Of a DNA stretch of 64,000 nt, positions 1 to 11,805 are shown piece after piece; the first letter of the stretch is position 1, and the number at the start of each line of letters is the position of its first letter. The notes beneath the pieces were generated by a model. It searched no databases. It had not been told where the DNA came from and saw only the letters and a list, made by a program, of their open reading frames with translations. Made by a program: the position numbers and the translations under genes. The stretch is from Cylicocyclus nassatus. Its lineage: Eukaryota; Nematoda; Chromadorea; Rhabditida; Strongylidae. The stretch is taken from assembly GCA_958299035.1 (NCBI GenBank), contig CATQJL010000316.1:21181676-21245675 (forward strand), in the 5' to 3' direction.

Positions 1-44
1 ATCAAAACGATGCACACTTTCTAACATTTCTAAAGCAAATTGTT

Positions 45-500
45 AGGTAGAGGGTGTTGGGTCACAACGTGGGGTCGCCAACATTGGCGATTGGCGATTG
101 CCAGTCGTAGAGGTTCGCGATCGCCAGTTTCCGGCGACTGCACGTTTCATATGCATCGATTTGACGTGTCGTAACTTGTTTCTCATCATAAGTACAGTCC
201 GTGTCAATCACGTGCTCCCTTTTCCGTAAATGCAGTGAGCGTCGCGCCACTTTCGCGCGCGTGTGACTCAAGCATTCAAGTGGGCCTTATCGATTGGAGG
301 TCCGCATGCAGGACCCTTGCTTTGCGCGTGCGTAGTTCCCATGCGAAAGGGGGTACGTAATTGACATCGACTGTATGTACAGTCGCCGATATTAGCGATT
401 GGCGATCGCCAATATCGGTGACAAAAATCGTCGCTTCACACGTATTTGATGCGTATCAATCGTCGCCATGCTATACTCCTCGAGGAGTAAAGCGCCTGCC
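45..500. repeat. Foldback element rich in GGCGATCGCC palindromes
   Basis: No gene is seen here. The stretch holds several copies of short self-complementary words built on GGCGATCGCC and TTGGCGATTGGCGATTGCCA, and ends with CTCCTCGAGGAG followed by GCGCCTGCC. The same right end and the same words occur in the cleaner element at 12808-13120, so this is an older, damaged copy of that family. TAA follows the right end, compatible with a 3-bp TTA/TAA target duplication. The left end is not clear. Confidence 0.55.
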
Positions 501-3060
501 TAAGAGATGCGCTGGTTATTAATACTCAACAGCAGTCGTTCCTCTTGTCGCCACCGGCGCATTTGCGCTCATTCAGATCATCTAAGGAGAAAGTTCTTTC
601 TTAATTTCTTTCCATCAATGTTAAGCTCATACTTTTCTATCTTTTTCGAAAGGTTGTTACGAATGCTCTCTAGTTGAAATTTTAACAAAGTTTTTGGAAC
701 CGAGGGGAAAAGAAAGATGATTTTACGGTCTGATGTGCTCTAAAATCGCCAACGGGGTACTGCTTTGCGTAGTGCGTCGAACTTCTCCGCGCTCGAAACC
801 CTACTTAGACTTTTTTAACAGAAAAATAAAAAAAAGAGATGAACTTCCCAAAATGAGGCTCTACGAACATTCAAAAGCAGATTACGATGAATTTTGTTGA
901 AATTTTTCACAAAACTAGCGAAATTACTTAAATATGAGGTTGTACTCTACAGAGCGTCAGGTTTTGCTTTCCCTAAAGGAATTGAACCCCTGAACGCTCG
1001 GTTTTCGGATGGAAAACCAGATTTTCGAGTATACACTCAAAAACAGAGTTTTAAATTTGCTTGAAATTTAGTCGGTAAAGTAAAATCGACTCCTCGATAT
1101 AAGCTCTATTCCGCAAGTCAAAATTTACCTCCTCTGAAAATTGGCTGATCAGTCCTTCGCGGGTAGGGGAACGAAAGCCGCCAGTTTGGGCCGCCTCCGC
1201 GGACTGCTGGTCCTGGAACGACATGCAACAACACTGCGAAAGGACCAGTTGGCCGCGAAAGGCGGCTCAAACTGGCGGCTTTCGTTCCCCTACCCATAAC
1301 TAAGCGATTGAGCAAACTTGGTTTCGAAGGGAGGCAAAATTGACGTTCTGCGGAGTATAGCATTATCTGTGAAAACTCATCTCTATTGTACAGATTTTAA
1401 AAAAGTATTATAAATCTGCCTTTAGGAGTAAAAGGGCCAGAAAAATTGATTTTTCTAGCAAAGAACCCCTTAGTTATTCGCTGGAAAATCTATTGTTTTA
1501 GCAAACTTGCTCACAGTCGAAATCAGGCTGTCTACGCGAAAGGTTGAACTCTATTCCTATTTGAAACCAACTTGTTTAAGCGATCAGATCTTCAAGAGAA
1601 AAGAGGATATGAATCTTCAAGAATAAATTCTACAGAATCTCATCTTATCTCATTTAAGACAAAATTGATCAAAGGCGTTGTTTTTGACGGGAAAACCTGG
1701 TTAATCAAGCAGATTCACTGGCACGTTCAATGAATTTTTCTGAAGCCTGGGAGGGGGGATAGAAAGTGAAAAAAATTTTAACACGAAGCTCCACTCGACA
1801 AAATATCGAATTCTAACTTCTGTCGAGACCAAAAGTGACTGAAGGTGGAGTTTTTCGCTAAAAAATCATGATTTTTTCGAAAACTAAAAATAAAATTTTC
1901 ATGAATCTTTTCGAAAATTCGGATAGGAAAGAGCATGAATCCATAATGAGCCTCTACCCCACTAAACATCGTTGCTGCCCATCAGGACAGAATCAATTGA
2001 ATGTTCAGTTTTTCAGCAGAAAGCCAATTTTTCTAGCAAACTTGTTCAAAAAATGAGTTTTCATGAATTGTCATGGAATTTGAATAGAAAAGGAGAAGAA
2101 CCCTGAAAATGGAGCTCTACCACACAGCACGTTGAATGTTACCGAAATTCACCTCTCCCCCCCCCCCCCCCCCCCTCCCCTCCCTCCCATTTAGCGACGA
2201 AAATTGATTGAGTGCTTTCAAATTTATCTAATCTGAGACAAAAGTGACTGAATGCCATTTTTGGCTGAAATTGAATTTTCAGCAAGAGTGTTCGGAAAAC
2301 GACTTCTTAAGACAATTTTGAAAATTTGAGCGGAAAAGGAAATAAATTTTCATGGATTTTTCTGGACTTTGGACGGAAAATAGAAGGAACCTTCCAGGAT
2401 GAGGCTCTTCTCCATAAATCTTCAAATTTCACCGGCCCTCGAGACCGAATCAAATAAATACTCAAGAATTCTACCTCCCTTCAAACCAAAATTATTTTGG
2501 CGGACAAGAGAATGAAATTTGCAAGATAAGCCTTTACTTCATAAATCTTCAAGTTTCACCGACCCTCGGGACCAAATCAAATAATTGCTTAAGGATTCTA
2601 CTTTCTTTAAACCCAAATTGATCAAACTCGATTTTTTGTTTCAAGAATTAAGATTTTCAGCAAATGTGTTCAAGCAAAGAGTTATTCAGGGTTTTTCTGG
2701 ACTTTGGACGGAAAAAAGAGTTCCTTACAAGATCAGCCTCTACTCCATAAATCTTCAAATTTCACCGGCCCTCGGGATCAAAACCGGTTGAACGCTTAAG
2801 ATTCTACATGCCTTCCAAATCACATTTGATTACGCTCGGTTCTTTGCTTTAAGAATTAAGATTTTTAGCAAATGTATTTAAGAAAAGAGTTTTTCATGGA
2901 TTTTTATAAACTATAAACGGAAAAGAAGAGTTTCTTCTAAGATGAGCCTCTACTCCATAAATCTTCGTATTTTACTGGCCCACGAGACCACATCAAATAA
3001 ATGCTTAAGAATTCCACTTGCCCTCCAAACCAAAAATGCTTATGCTCAGTTTTTCGCTCT
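501..3060. repeat. Decayed tandem satellite, unit about 200 bp
   Basis: No coding signal is seen. Phrases such as ATAAATCTTCAAATTTCACC, CGGCCCTCG and GGAAAAGA recur with substitutions; clear copies start near 2414, 2541, 2748 and 2957, which gives spacings of about 127 and then 207-209 bp. Related wording extends left to about 900 and right to about 4350. The unit is too diverged to count copies by eye. A long C-tract (about 2157-2176) interrupts it. Short frames here are chance products of A+T-rich repeats. Confidence 0.5.
1161..1295. mobile_element. Small foldback MITE
   Basis: The left arm begins GGGTAGGGGAACGAAAGCCG and the right arm is its reverse complement, ending CGTTCCCCTACCC. The arms are about 35 bp and nearly perfect, with a loop of about 65 bp. 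No convincing target duplication is seen, so the superfamily is unknown. Confidence 0.6.
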
Positions 3061-3063
3061 GTA

Positions 3064-3945
3064 TTAGGTTAGTGCAAAAGTTTTGTCAGTGGGCAAACAC
3101 GCTAGAACGAAGATAATCAAACACTTCAAAATGTTTCCGATGCAGAATTTCTTCGTCTTTACAGCTGCTGAACTATCATTGCGTTCCGTTGCGAGAGTGA
3201 CGAGGTATATTCATGTCCAACTTTCACTAATTTTCAAAATTTTTATGTGAGACTTTTGGAGGAGCCCTAATAACCACCAGATAGGGCACACCTTCTGCCA
3301 ACTTATGCAATTTTTTTTCTTTTTTCAGCTGCTTTTTCAGATTTTGCTAAATATTTTCGTAAAAGTCCTGTGTTTTGGAAAAATCGCATGAACTGTTATT
3401 GCACCAAACACTGCAAAACCTACAGAATACTAAGGTTTCAACACTCAGTTATTACTACCGCTACCATTACAAAGTAAATGCGCGATTTTCGCTTCAAGCT
3501 ATGAATATTTTCGAACATAGGTCACGTCAGTGCGCACTCTGAAATTGAGAAATACTGCAATTTTGCCCACATATTTCGCCTGTCTTGGCAAAAAAGACAA
3601 GTGTTAGAACGAGGAGAAAAATTTGAATCGAATAGTGACTGAAGTGTTTAACATTTTAGGTTTTACGAGGTTAAAATAGGCTAAATGTAAAATTTGGTCA
3701 CTCCAAAAAATCGTAAAAATTCTGAAAGACAAGCCGTAGGGCTACAAAAAATTGCATAAGTTGGCAAAAGGTTTGCCCTATCTGATGCTTATTAAGGCTC
3801 CTCCGAAAGTCTAATACAAAAATTTTGAAAATTAGTGAAATTTGGACATGGTAAAAACGAGTGATTGTATTTTCCAGCAAGTATCTCGTCAATCTCGCAA
3901 CGAAACGCAATGAGAGTTTAGCAGCTGGAAAGACGAAGAAATTGC
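3064..3945. mobile_element. Mariner-like foldback relic
   Basis: It starts TTAGGTTAGTGCAAAAGT after TAT, the usual start of nematode mariner-type elements. A segment at about 3140-3310 reappears inverted at about 3745-3945 (for example GGCACACCTTCTGCC against its complement near 3765). The right terminal repeat is not intact. No transposase frame is visible. Confidence 0.45.
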
Positions 3946-4698
3946 AAACGTGTTCGGAAAAATGAGTTTTTCAAGGATTTTTTTGACGTCTGAGCAAAAA
4001 AGCGGTTAGAACTTTTCCAAGAGAAGCTTTAATTTACTAGACGTCAAATTTCGCCGCCCGTGACGAAAAAATGCTTGAGTACTCAGTTTCTGCTAGAAAG
4101 TCAAACTTTTCAGCAAACATGTTAGAAAAAGTGCATTTTCAATGAATTGTCTTGAAGATTTGATAAGAAAAGAGAGGCAAATTTTCTAATTTGACTCCTC
4201 CAAAGAATGCCAAATTTAATCCTCTTTGAGGTCGAAACTGCTTAAAGGCTCACTTTCGCTAGAAAAGTTAGACTTTTCATGAAACATAATCGAAGTAAAT
4301 TTTTTATGAGTTCTCTAATCTGGGCAGAAAACGAGATGAACATTCCATAATGAGAAAAAATAATTGTTTGTGCCTCCCTTGTAAGACTTCTCCGTAGATT
4401 GTAAGATTTATTTGAAGGCTTGATAAATTTTATGTTCGCATAATGATGCCGTTGAAACGATGATATAATCTTCTGAACTATTGTGCAAAGTAACAAGTTC
4501 TGATAAATCCAGGATTGTAGGTTTGTGAAGAGATATCAGATTAATAAGGACAAATACAAACCAGAACCAAATCAAAGAGAGCCAGACGCTCAGTAACACG
4601 CTTTCTTCTATCGGCGGTCATTGTGACACAAAAACAACAATAAGCTCACGTTCAGAATGATGGCTATTGTACACAGGTAGTTCCAATGTATATTATAG
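3946..4698. other. No gene seen; repeat-like A+T-rich DNA
   Basis: The first 400 bp still carry satellite-like wording (TTTTCAGCAAAC, GGAAAAGA). The rest has no splice-framed coding segment I could support on either strand. Confidence 0.4.
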
Positions 4699-5352
4699 TA
4701 AGGATGTTGATCGACGAATGAATGACCTTTCATACGAACAACGAATTAGTCGTAAATTCTGTCATAGGATTAACAGTACAGGAGAACAATCTTTGCGAGA
4801 ACTGTGAGTCGTAGTCAACAAGAAGTGTTTGGCACTACTGTATAAGGATTCTAAAAGAGCAGTTGCTAATATTTTGATAGAATTTTGTTGACCTGGCACT
4901 ACTTTACTATGCATTTCAAACTATTTGTTCCACAAAACTCAATAACGTTTTATCATACCTTCCAGAATAGTATAAAGTCTAGAATTAGCTTTGCGAAACT
5001 GATAACATACTCGCTAAGATTGCAGTTCGCAAACAATGGCATGAAACTCAATATCTTGAACAGATTCGATTCTGAAAAACAGTTTCTCAATGAAAAGGGC
5101 AAATGCTTCCTACCGTAATCCTACCGTAGCCGTAATGCCATGGGAACTGGTCAGTGTACAGATCTGTCCGTTTAGTGTCCTGAGTTACCTCGAGGTAAGT
5201 GATTTGATGGTGTAAAACAACTTTTTGTTATTTATGGTTTTGATGAAAACTGTGTAGCCTATATACGTACTGGTTCCACACAAGGCTCGGCACAGGTGGC
5301 TTACGGGACAAGGTGGTTATTGTGGAGTTAAAAGCAAAGGGTCTATCGTGTT

Positions 5353-5832
5353 TGACAGGATTTCGGCTCGGGGGGGGGGGATAAAAAAATTCGCCCGAAA
5401 AAAATTTTGGGATGTTTTCCAAGATTTTTCCAGATGACTCCAAAATTTCAGAAAAAGGGGCGTGGCAGCAGCCACGCCCCAGAAAAAAATTTTTTACAAG
5501 GCTAATTTGAATTTTAAAAATTATTTTAATTATCTTATATGTAAAGCTGAATGTCTGTTTGTCTGTATGTATGTCTGTATGTATGTCTGTGTGTGTATGT
5601 TCTGTATGTTTTTTGTATGTGTATGTATGTGTACGTATGTTCCGAATAGAAAATTCCATTTCTGAACCGATCTGGACCAAACTTGGCACACATACACTTA
5701 GGGCCCCGGCGGATGTCATAGGCTACTTTTCGTCATCGATCGATATCGATTTTATCGATTTTTTGCAAAATTTGAGCTACGGGGCTGGGAGTTGGCACAG
5801 GGGGGTAATCGAGCCCCCCACTCGGTACGCCA
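5353..5832 (-). mobile_element. Truncated hAT-like MITE, broken by a Helitron fragment
   Basis: The left part (AGGATTTCGGCTCGGGG) and right part (CTCGGTACGCCA) match, in reverse, the two ends of the intact element at 31077-31460. A short hairpin GGGGCGTGGC...GCCACGCCCC lies at 5457-5485. The middle is replaced by a Helitron fragment beginning at 5533. Copy B of the duplication lacks the insertion. Confidence 0.6.
5533..5814 (+). mobile_element. Helitron family A, 3'-truncated
   Basis: It begins A|TCTTATATGTAAAGCTGAATG, followed by a TGTCTGTATG microsatellite and TTCCGAATAGAAAATTCC, and stops at the GGGGGTAATCGAG centre. The second half and the CTAG terminus found in other family A copies are missing. 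The GTAT/GTCT repeats give misleading Tyr/Cys-rich and His/Thr-rich frames. Confidence 0.7.
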
Positions 5833-6074
5833 GAATATCAGCCTAGCCTAGTATGGTGCGCATGAAGAAATCACCGATTGCAAAACCGGAATTCTAAAGT
5901 GGTAAAAAAATTTCATAAAACTTGATCACGCAAAGTCTAATTGATGTTATAAAGAACTGACCAATTACAAAAAGACTTTGAGAAGTTGACCAATTTCACG
6001 TTCGTCAACCCAATAATTTTTTTCGGCCCTCCCACTGACAAACAATGCTAACTCTACAACTACTGTCACATATA

Positions 6075-6957
6075 TTAGGTTGCAAAGAAAGTTCCTGGGC
6101 ACTTTTGAAAATTTCAAATTTCAACGCATTTTTTCGGCGCTCGGTCGGACTTTCACACAAATTTTTTTTACACTGTTCAGTAGAGGGAAGCCTGAAGTTT
6201 TCAATACGCCTTCTGACTTTTATGAATGTCAAGACGTGTTTGATCTGCACATCAAGAACAGAAGTCTTCTCAACCACAAAAATTTCACAATTTTCTTCCT
6301 GCGGCCATTTTTTTGTGAAGTTCAAAGAATTTCGTTTGAGTCATGGGTGATGATTGAGGAACCTGTCAGCTTCTGACCCGCAGCTGCACTCGAGTTTCAA
6401 AATTTGAGCTCAGAAATTACAAGCTGTCAAGCTCGCCTCGGACTGCAATTCTTTTCACAGCTGGTGTCGCTCCTGCGGGATCGCCACGCCTGAATGATGG
6501 ATCCAAAAGATGCGTAAGGCATTACCCCAACAATGTTCGCAATAATCAAAGATTTGGTCCACCCTTTGCAGAACAACAAGACTTCAAAGACACTTACTCG
6601 AAAAATGGTGCATTTTTGGAGGAAAAAATGGTCGATTTTTCAAACTTTCTAGGAAAAATTTTTTGCAGGTGGTCCTCATAACAGCCCCTGCATATACTAC
6701 AGCACTTGGGCTTTCCACCTCTCATCCTGCTTGAGATAATCCTGCACAAATAGACCTTTCGCGACAACCTTTTTCCCTTCTGCGCATGCTGGTGGACCGC
6801 AGTAAGGTGCTGAGAAGCCAGCAAGACAAACATACGTTGTAGACAGAATTGTCTTTGCAATAAAGTTTGTAGCTTCAGAAAAGAATCAATCTGCTTGAAG
6901 TTACAGCGATTTATAAAAAATTTTCGCAAGTGCCCGGGAACTTTCTTTACAACCTAA
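6075..6957. mobile_element. Mariner-like nonautonomous element
   Basis: The termini TTAGGTTGCAAAGAAAGTTC and, at the right end, its complement (GGAACTTTCTTTACAACCTAA) are inverted repeats of about 28 bp. It interrupts a sequence that is continuous in copy B near 25195 (GTCACATATAATAGACAAAC), which gives an empty site. The 5' flank is TA. No transposase frame is seen. Confidence 0.7.
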
Positions 6958-8068
6958 TGATACAGAAACATATTCTCACTTTCATCCCCTCTCCCAACAA
7001 CCCCCCCTCCCCTTCCACAACCAAGCCCCGCCCCTTTGGGGCGTCATTGCCCACTGCTCTCATTCGCTGCAAAAACAACTTCCCGCTTCAAGATGCTCTC
7101 CGTGCAAGCGCGGGAATTCTGTGTCCCGAAAAAACAAAAGGCTTGTCTACAACGAATAGCAGATATTATGACACCACAATTGGTGTGTAGACGAGCTATG
7201 AGTTGGAACCAAATTTGAAGAATTATGAAAAAAATTATGTAAACGAAAGGCGTGGCAAACTGTCTTCGGAGTTAGTTGGCTTCTGAGCCGCTTGGAGAGC
7301 CACCTGAGGTGGCTCAAGCCATATATTTCTTCCTCTCCACATACTTTTTCCAAACTTTTTACACATTTCTGATCTACAATCAAAACCTTAAAAAATCTAT
7401 TTTTGAAACATCTAAAAGCCCCTCTTCCTCGCTTAGTTACAGCCCTTCAAATGCTTTGAAATGCGGTGTTAATCGTGCTTCAAGAGCGAAGCGGTGCGCG
7501 CCGGACACAGCATGCGGCTACGAGAAATACAAACATCACAAGTTTTTTCAATCGTCTTTTTCGTTGTCTTTCCATTTTTCCACTCTTTTTTGTTGTGCAT
7601 AATTGCATGTTTTACTCAGTCGTGGAGTGATGTCATAAGGGATGCTGTATATTTGTTGCAAAGTCAACGGGGACTTCGTTTTCAAAAGATTGTAAAAGTC
7701 AACTTATGGCGAGCCCTGGTTCCACAAGAATGAAATGACGTTATTCTTAGATTGCAGGATGATTCAAAAAATTTTTTTGATTTTTTTCTGTGGTTATCAT
7801 CGATTTTGACATCAACACGTTTATGGCACGTAAAGAAATTTCTTTTCCGAACGTAAATTATCGATGTCCTTCAGCGGAAGAAAGGTGCTGAAGTCGATAG
7901 CAAGCGCTATCATTCGTCATTTTTTGCGTCATCAACGAAGGTTGCTTTTATAGTTGAAAATGTGAGAAAGAAGAAAAAATTTTTGGATGCTTTTCTTCGC
8001 TGTTAGTCTCACGGTTTGCAATGACGGGATCTTCGTGACATGTGTTGATAAAAACAAGTTGTTTTTTA
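6958..8068. other. Duplicated noncoding DNA, no gene seen
   Basis: This aligns with about 25196-26305. It contains a palindromic GAGAGCCACCTGAGGTGGCTC and several C-tracts. The frames at 7276-7602 and 7494-7733 are not conserved as open frames in copy B, so I do not treat them as genes. Confidence 0.5.
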
Positions 8069-8690
8069 CAGGGAGTTCCAAAAACAAGTACAAACTTTTC
8101 AAACGCTAATAACTTTCTTCCTACAAAGTCTTTTGCTTAGCCTCGAGCACCATTCACTACAGCAGGACTTAAAATAGACTTACAATATAGAATAAGTCAC
8201 AACTCTTTTTATTATTATAGAATTACTCTTCGTTATTGTAGAATTACGGTAGGAACTTTGCAGACGGTTTCAAACTTACGAAATTTGACATATTAAATTT
8301 ACAGTTCACCGTAAAACTTTATTGTGAAGTTATGCCAAAATAAATCGCAAAAGTCTTTCGGCGTTTCTCAAGAATTGTTAAATACCAATTAAGATGCTTC
8401 AAAAACGCTTGAAAATTTAGTCAGTGAAATCAGCATGTTTGGAAACACTGCTACACAACTTCTCGATTCCTCTTTTTCAAACTTTTTCACATGCTTTAAA
8501 ATGGCGCTATGTGATGGAAGTTCATACCATAATGCTACACTAATGATGAGAGATGGGTGATTTGCAGCATACTGCAAATCTAAATTGAAACCTCCTCTAT
8601 TGAATGGTACTCAAAGCTAAGCAATGGACTTCTTAGGAAAAACATTATTAACGATTGAAAAATGTGTAAGTTTAATTACAAAACAGTGAC
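8069..8690. mobile_element. Old MITE of the CAGGGTGTCC family
   Basis: The left end CAGGGAGTTCCAAAAACAAG and internal words (AAGTCTTTTGC, TAGAATTACGGTAG) match, with many changes, the intact member at 24273-24948. Complementary words near 8590-8690 form the other arm. It is shared with copy B (26306-26885), so it predates the duplication. Confidence 0.55.
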
Positions 8691-9131
8691 AACAGTTTTC
8701 ACTGCGGTCTTTGCACCCGCAGGAGCATAACACCCTCATACAAAAATGCATCACCTTAACGCTCAGCTGGGAATGGTTAGAACTTAACCAGCCATACCAA
8801 ACATGCTGTATAATATCGGACTCGTCTTAAACGCTGATGGCAAACGTATGTTTGTTATCTGCCAAGCGACTATCTGGAAGGCGTTATGAGCGTTCAAAGT
8901 TAATTTGCGATTTGTCAAGTGTTCTGTGGCGCATATTCCACGTAAAAGTTTTCAAAAACACTAATTCAGGTTCTTGGTGGACATGCTTCTTCCTTGCAAT
9001 TAAAATAACCATAGCCACTGTAAATCCGCGCCATGCTTCTTTTTAAGGAAATCTAAGGAAACTTGAAATTAAAATTAAATTTAAGGAAACGTTGAAACTC
9101 GAAAAATTTCTAATATTTGAACGCTCATAAC

Positions 9132-10155
9132 CAGGGTCAAGCAAGGGCACAAGATCGCTGGTTACGACCCCCCCCCTGATTGCTGTCTTAATAAGACCCC
9201 CCCCCTGAACTATATACCTAAGATAGCATTACCAGAGTTGAGAAAGAGGTCAGGCACAAGTCTTTCGAAAACCCCCCGCCCCCCCCCCCCTTGCCATGCC
9301 CTCATACGACCCCTTCTTCCTCCTCTTAACCTCTGGACCTCAAAGTGTGACATTCTAGAGGATACCATCTTTTTGTTTTCAGATTTCTGAGAGCTGTGCG
9401 CCCCATTTTCTGTGACTGCACTTTACAATTACACGTAATTTGACGACTGATTTTTATCTGAATGGGCGAATTGGAAGGGCCATAATTTTCTTACGAGTGG
9501 GGCTTTCGGCTCCAAATTTCCAATGTAGCAAGAAGAAGCTATGTGCTCAGTACTCATACCAGCAATGGAGCGCTTTCTGGATATTGAAGGCAAGTTAAGG
9601 GGGTGCGGCACGCCCCCTTAAAAGCTGCTGCAGCCGCACCCCATTAACTATATCAAAAAAAACATTTTTAGCGGACAGTATTTATATGAATCAATAGCCT
9701 AAACCTTGTAGATTCCATAAGGCTGTTTGGAGCCTGATTTGTCTTCTTAGCTCTAACTAATATTTGGTGAGAGCACAGCCATTGAAAGCGAAAAATGGGA
9801 AAAATGAGATTTTGGTTGACTATTCCACAGTTTGGAGGTCTTCTGAAGCGGGATTTTTGAGATGGACAAAGAAGGAGTAGTGCTTTGTCTTGAGTGCAAA
9901 AACGGATAGCTAATTCCCTTTGAAACAAAGTTAACCGTGCTGGAATTTGACCATTTCATTTAGGTAGCCTAGCATCTTGAGTCTTCAGAATTCGCTCACG
10001 CTTTGTCTACAGGGATTAATTGAATGCTAATTATGGATATGATACCAATATCATGTTATCACTATTATCAGATTACCCAACTACGACCCCCTCCCCTTTT
10101 GACACCTCAATACGACCCCCCAGGTGTGGCGTGCCGCACCCCACGCTTGACCCTG
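9132..10155. mobile_element. hAT-type nonautonomous element with 8-bp target duplication
   Basis: The termini are CAGGGTCAAGC and GCTTGACCCTG. The 8 bp CTCATAAC occurs on both sides (9124-9131 and 10156-10163). An 8-bp duplication and a CAGGG start are the hallmark of hAT elements. In copy B the site is intact, with a single CTCATAAC near 27299. The interior has several C-tracts and no transposase. Confidence 0.9.
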
Positions 10156-10163
10156 CTCATAAC

Positions 10164-11236
10164 TTCTCCAAGATAGCCGCTTGGCAGATAAAAAACATAC
10201 ATTTGAAATCACCGTAGACGAGTCAGAAGATATACAGCTTGTTCGGAATATCTGGGTTAAGTTCTAACCATTTCCTCGTCAGTCACATTCAGTGCCTGAG
10301 TAAGATCATACCTGAGCAAAAAAACTACCCGAGTAGGGATTAAAGGCACTAGCTCGACAAAGGAACATCGCGAAGTTTTGATATGGAAGGTTGCTTTGCA
10401 CCCCAGACAGAGAACAGAGCAGGTCCGAGCGCATGGATTGCTCCTCTTGCCTAGAAAACTGCCCCTAAACCCATACGCGCAAGCCAATCTTACACGCGCT
10501 TGGACGAGCTCGCGATTCCCTTCTCACTATCAGAAGAAGCACGCAGCAATATTGTAACCATGAGGGTCCTGCAACGACTCTGCGTCCCTAAACAAGGCAG
10601 GTAACTTACGACTCGTCCAGATTCAAAATGGGTCTTGAGAAATGCTAATTTTCGCCATTTTTGCGCTCTTCAAGTGGGTTTTCGGATTCTGCGCGTCGAA
10701 TCACGCCAAATAAACAGAAGAACTCCAGATCGAGAACTTGTTGAGCCACTGCCTATACCAACAAAATGCGGTTGCCGGAAGGTAAGTGCGTGTCGCGTGT
10801 CGCGTGTCACGATTTTGCGAATGCCCTGTACTTCAGAGACACCCTGTACACTGCTCCCACATGCTATTTATGGAGGTGAACATTCTGACTGTTGCAAGCA
10901 TGCTCTGTGAAAATATATTTTGTGTTGTTTTCCGAGTTGATGGAATATTGCTTGCGCATGAACCCAGCTACGGGCGTGAATTGACCTTGCACATTGGTGT
11001 AGGATCAAGAAAAGCTTTATGTATCGCAACATTGAAGCTGAGTTTGTGGAGATGTGTAAAGACGTTTTGACGCTCAGAAAACTTTGTAGTGGCCAGCGAT
11101 GCCATCTCCGTTCCCGCACCCTCCTGGGACACCAGCTTCTGGAACGATATAGCGATAACGACAAAACTTGAGTAAAGAGGAAAAACTCACCGATACAGAT
11201 TAGCATCATCAGAAGAGCCTACAATTATAATAGTAC
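10164..11236. other. Duplicated noncoding DNA, no gene seen
   Basis: This aligns with about 27306-28280. Copy A has about 110 bp near 10562-10670 that copy B lacks. The frames near 10635-11070 and 27641-28087 overlap homologous sequence but differ in frame and length, so they look like chance. Confidence 0.45.
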
Positions 11237-11337
11237 TAATAATTTCCATGTTCCGTAATCATTAGACCTGGGCATGTTCGTAAGTGTCGAATATTGTTGT
11301 GCCGAACAGGTTGTTAGGTGGTCCTTTTATTGTCATC

Positions 11338-11376
11338 GGCCTTACGTTTCGACGCTTTCGTCTTCATCACAGGCCT
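11338..11376 (-). ncRNA. Degenerate hammerhead ribozyme motif, left arm
   Basis: Read on the minus strand the order is AGGCCT, GTGATGA, A, GACG-AAAG-CGTC (perfect stem II), GAA, ACGT (palindromic short stem III), A, AGGCC. Stem I would pair GGCCT with AGGCC. The first core base is G where hammerheads need C (CTGATGA), which should inactivate it. The layout, with a minimal ACGT stem III, resembles hammerheads reported in Penelope-like retroelements. Confidence 0.65.
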
Positions 11377-11766
11377 GGAATGGTTCAAAGCTTCATCCGT
11401 AACTCCAGCCCATCAAACGTCTCCACCAGCCCCTGCCAGTTCTCGGCTCTTCCCCCAATCTAGTGCTACAAAAATTGTATTGACAAAAGACATACCAGGG
11501 AACCACCGCTTCGTTAGATGTCCGTACCGGATGTAGATGTTCGCGACGGACGACTGAGCTATACTGAAGGCTCCTTCAGTATAGCTCAGTCGTCCGTCGC
11601 GAACATCTACATCCGGTACGGACATCTAACGAAGCGGTGGTTCCCTGGTATGTCTTTTGTCATTACAATTTTTGTAGCACTAGATTGGGGGAAGAGCCGA
11701 GAACTGGCAGGGGCTGGTGGAGACGTTTGATGGGCTGGAGTTACGGATGAAGCTTTGAACCATTCC

Positions 11767-11805
11767 AGGCCTCTGATGAAGACGAAAGCGACGAAACGTA
11801 AGGCC
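11767..11805 (+). ncRNA. Degenerate hammerhead ribozyme motif, right arm
   Basis: Read on the plus strand the order is AGGCCT, CTGATGA (intact core), A, GACG-AAAG-CGAC (stem II with one A-A mismatch), GAA, ACGT, A, AGGCC. Stem I pairs GGCCT with AGGCC. It is the mirror partner of the motif at 11338-11376; each has one different defect, so the ancestor was probably intact. Confidence 0.7.

Noticed and set aside
5228..5719. His/Thr-rich 163-codon frame and its Tyr/Cys-rich mirror
   Set aside because: It is produced by the TGTCTGTATG microsatellite at the 5' end of a Helitron.
11413..11730. Two 70-codon frames with nearly the same protein on opposite strands
   Set aside because: They arise because the 11281-11869 unit is palindromic.
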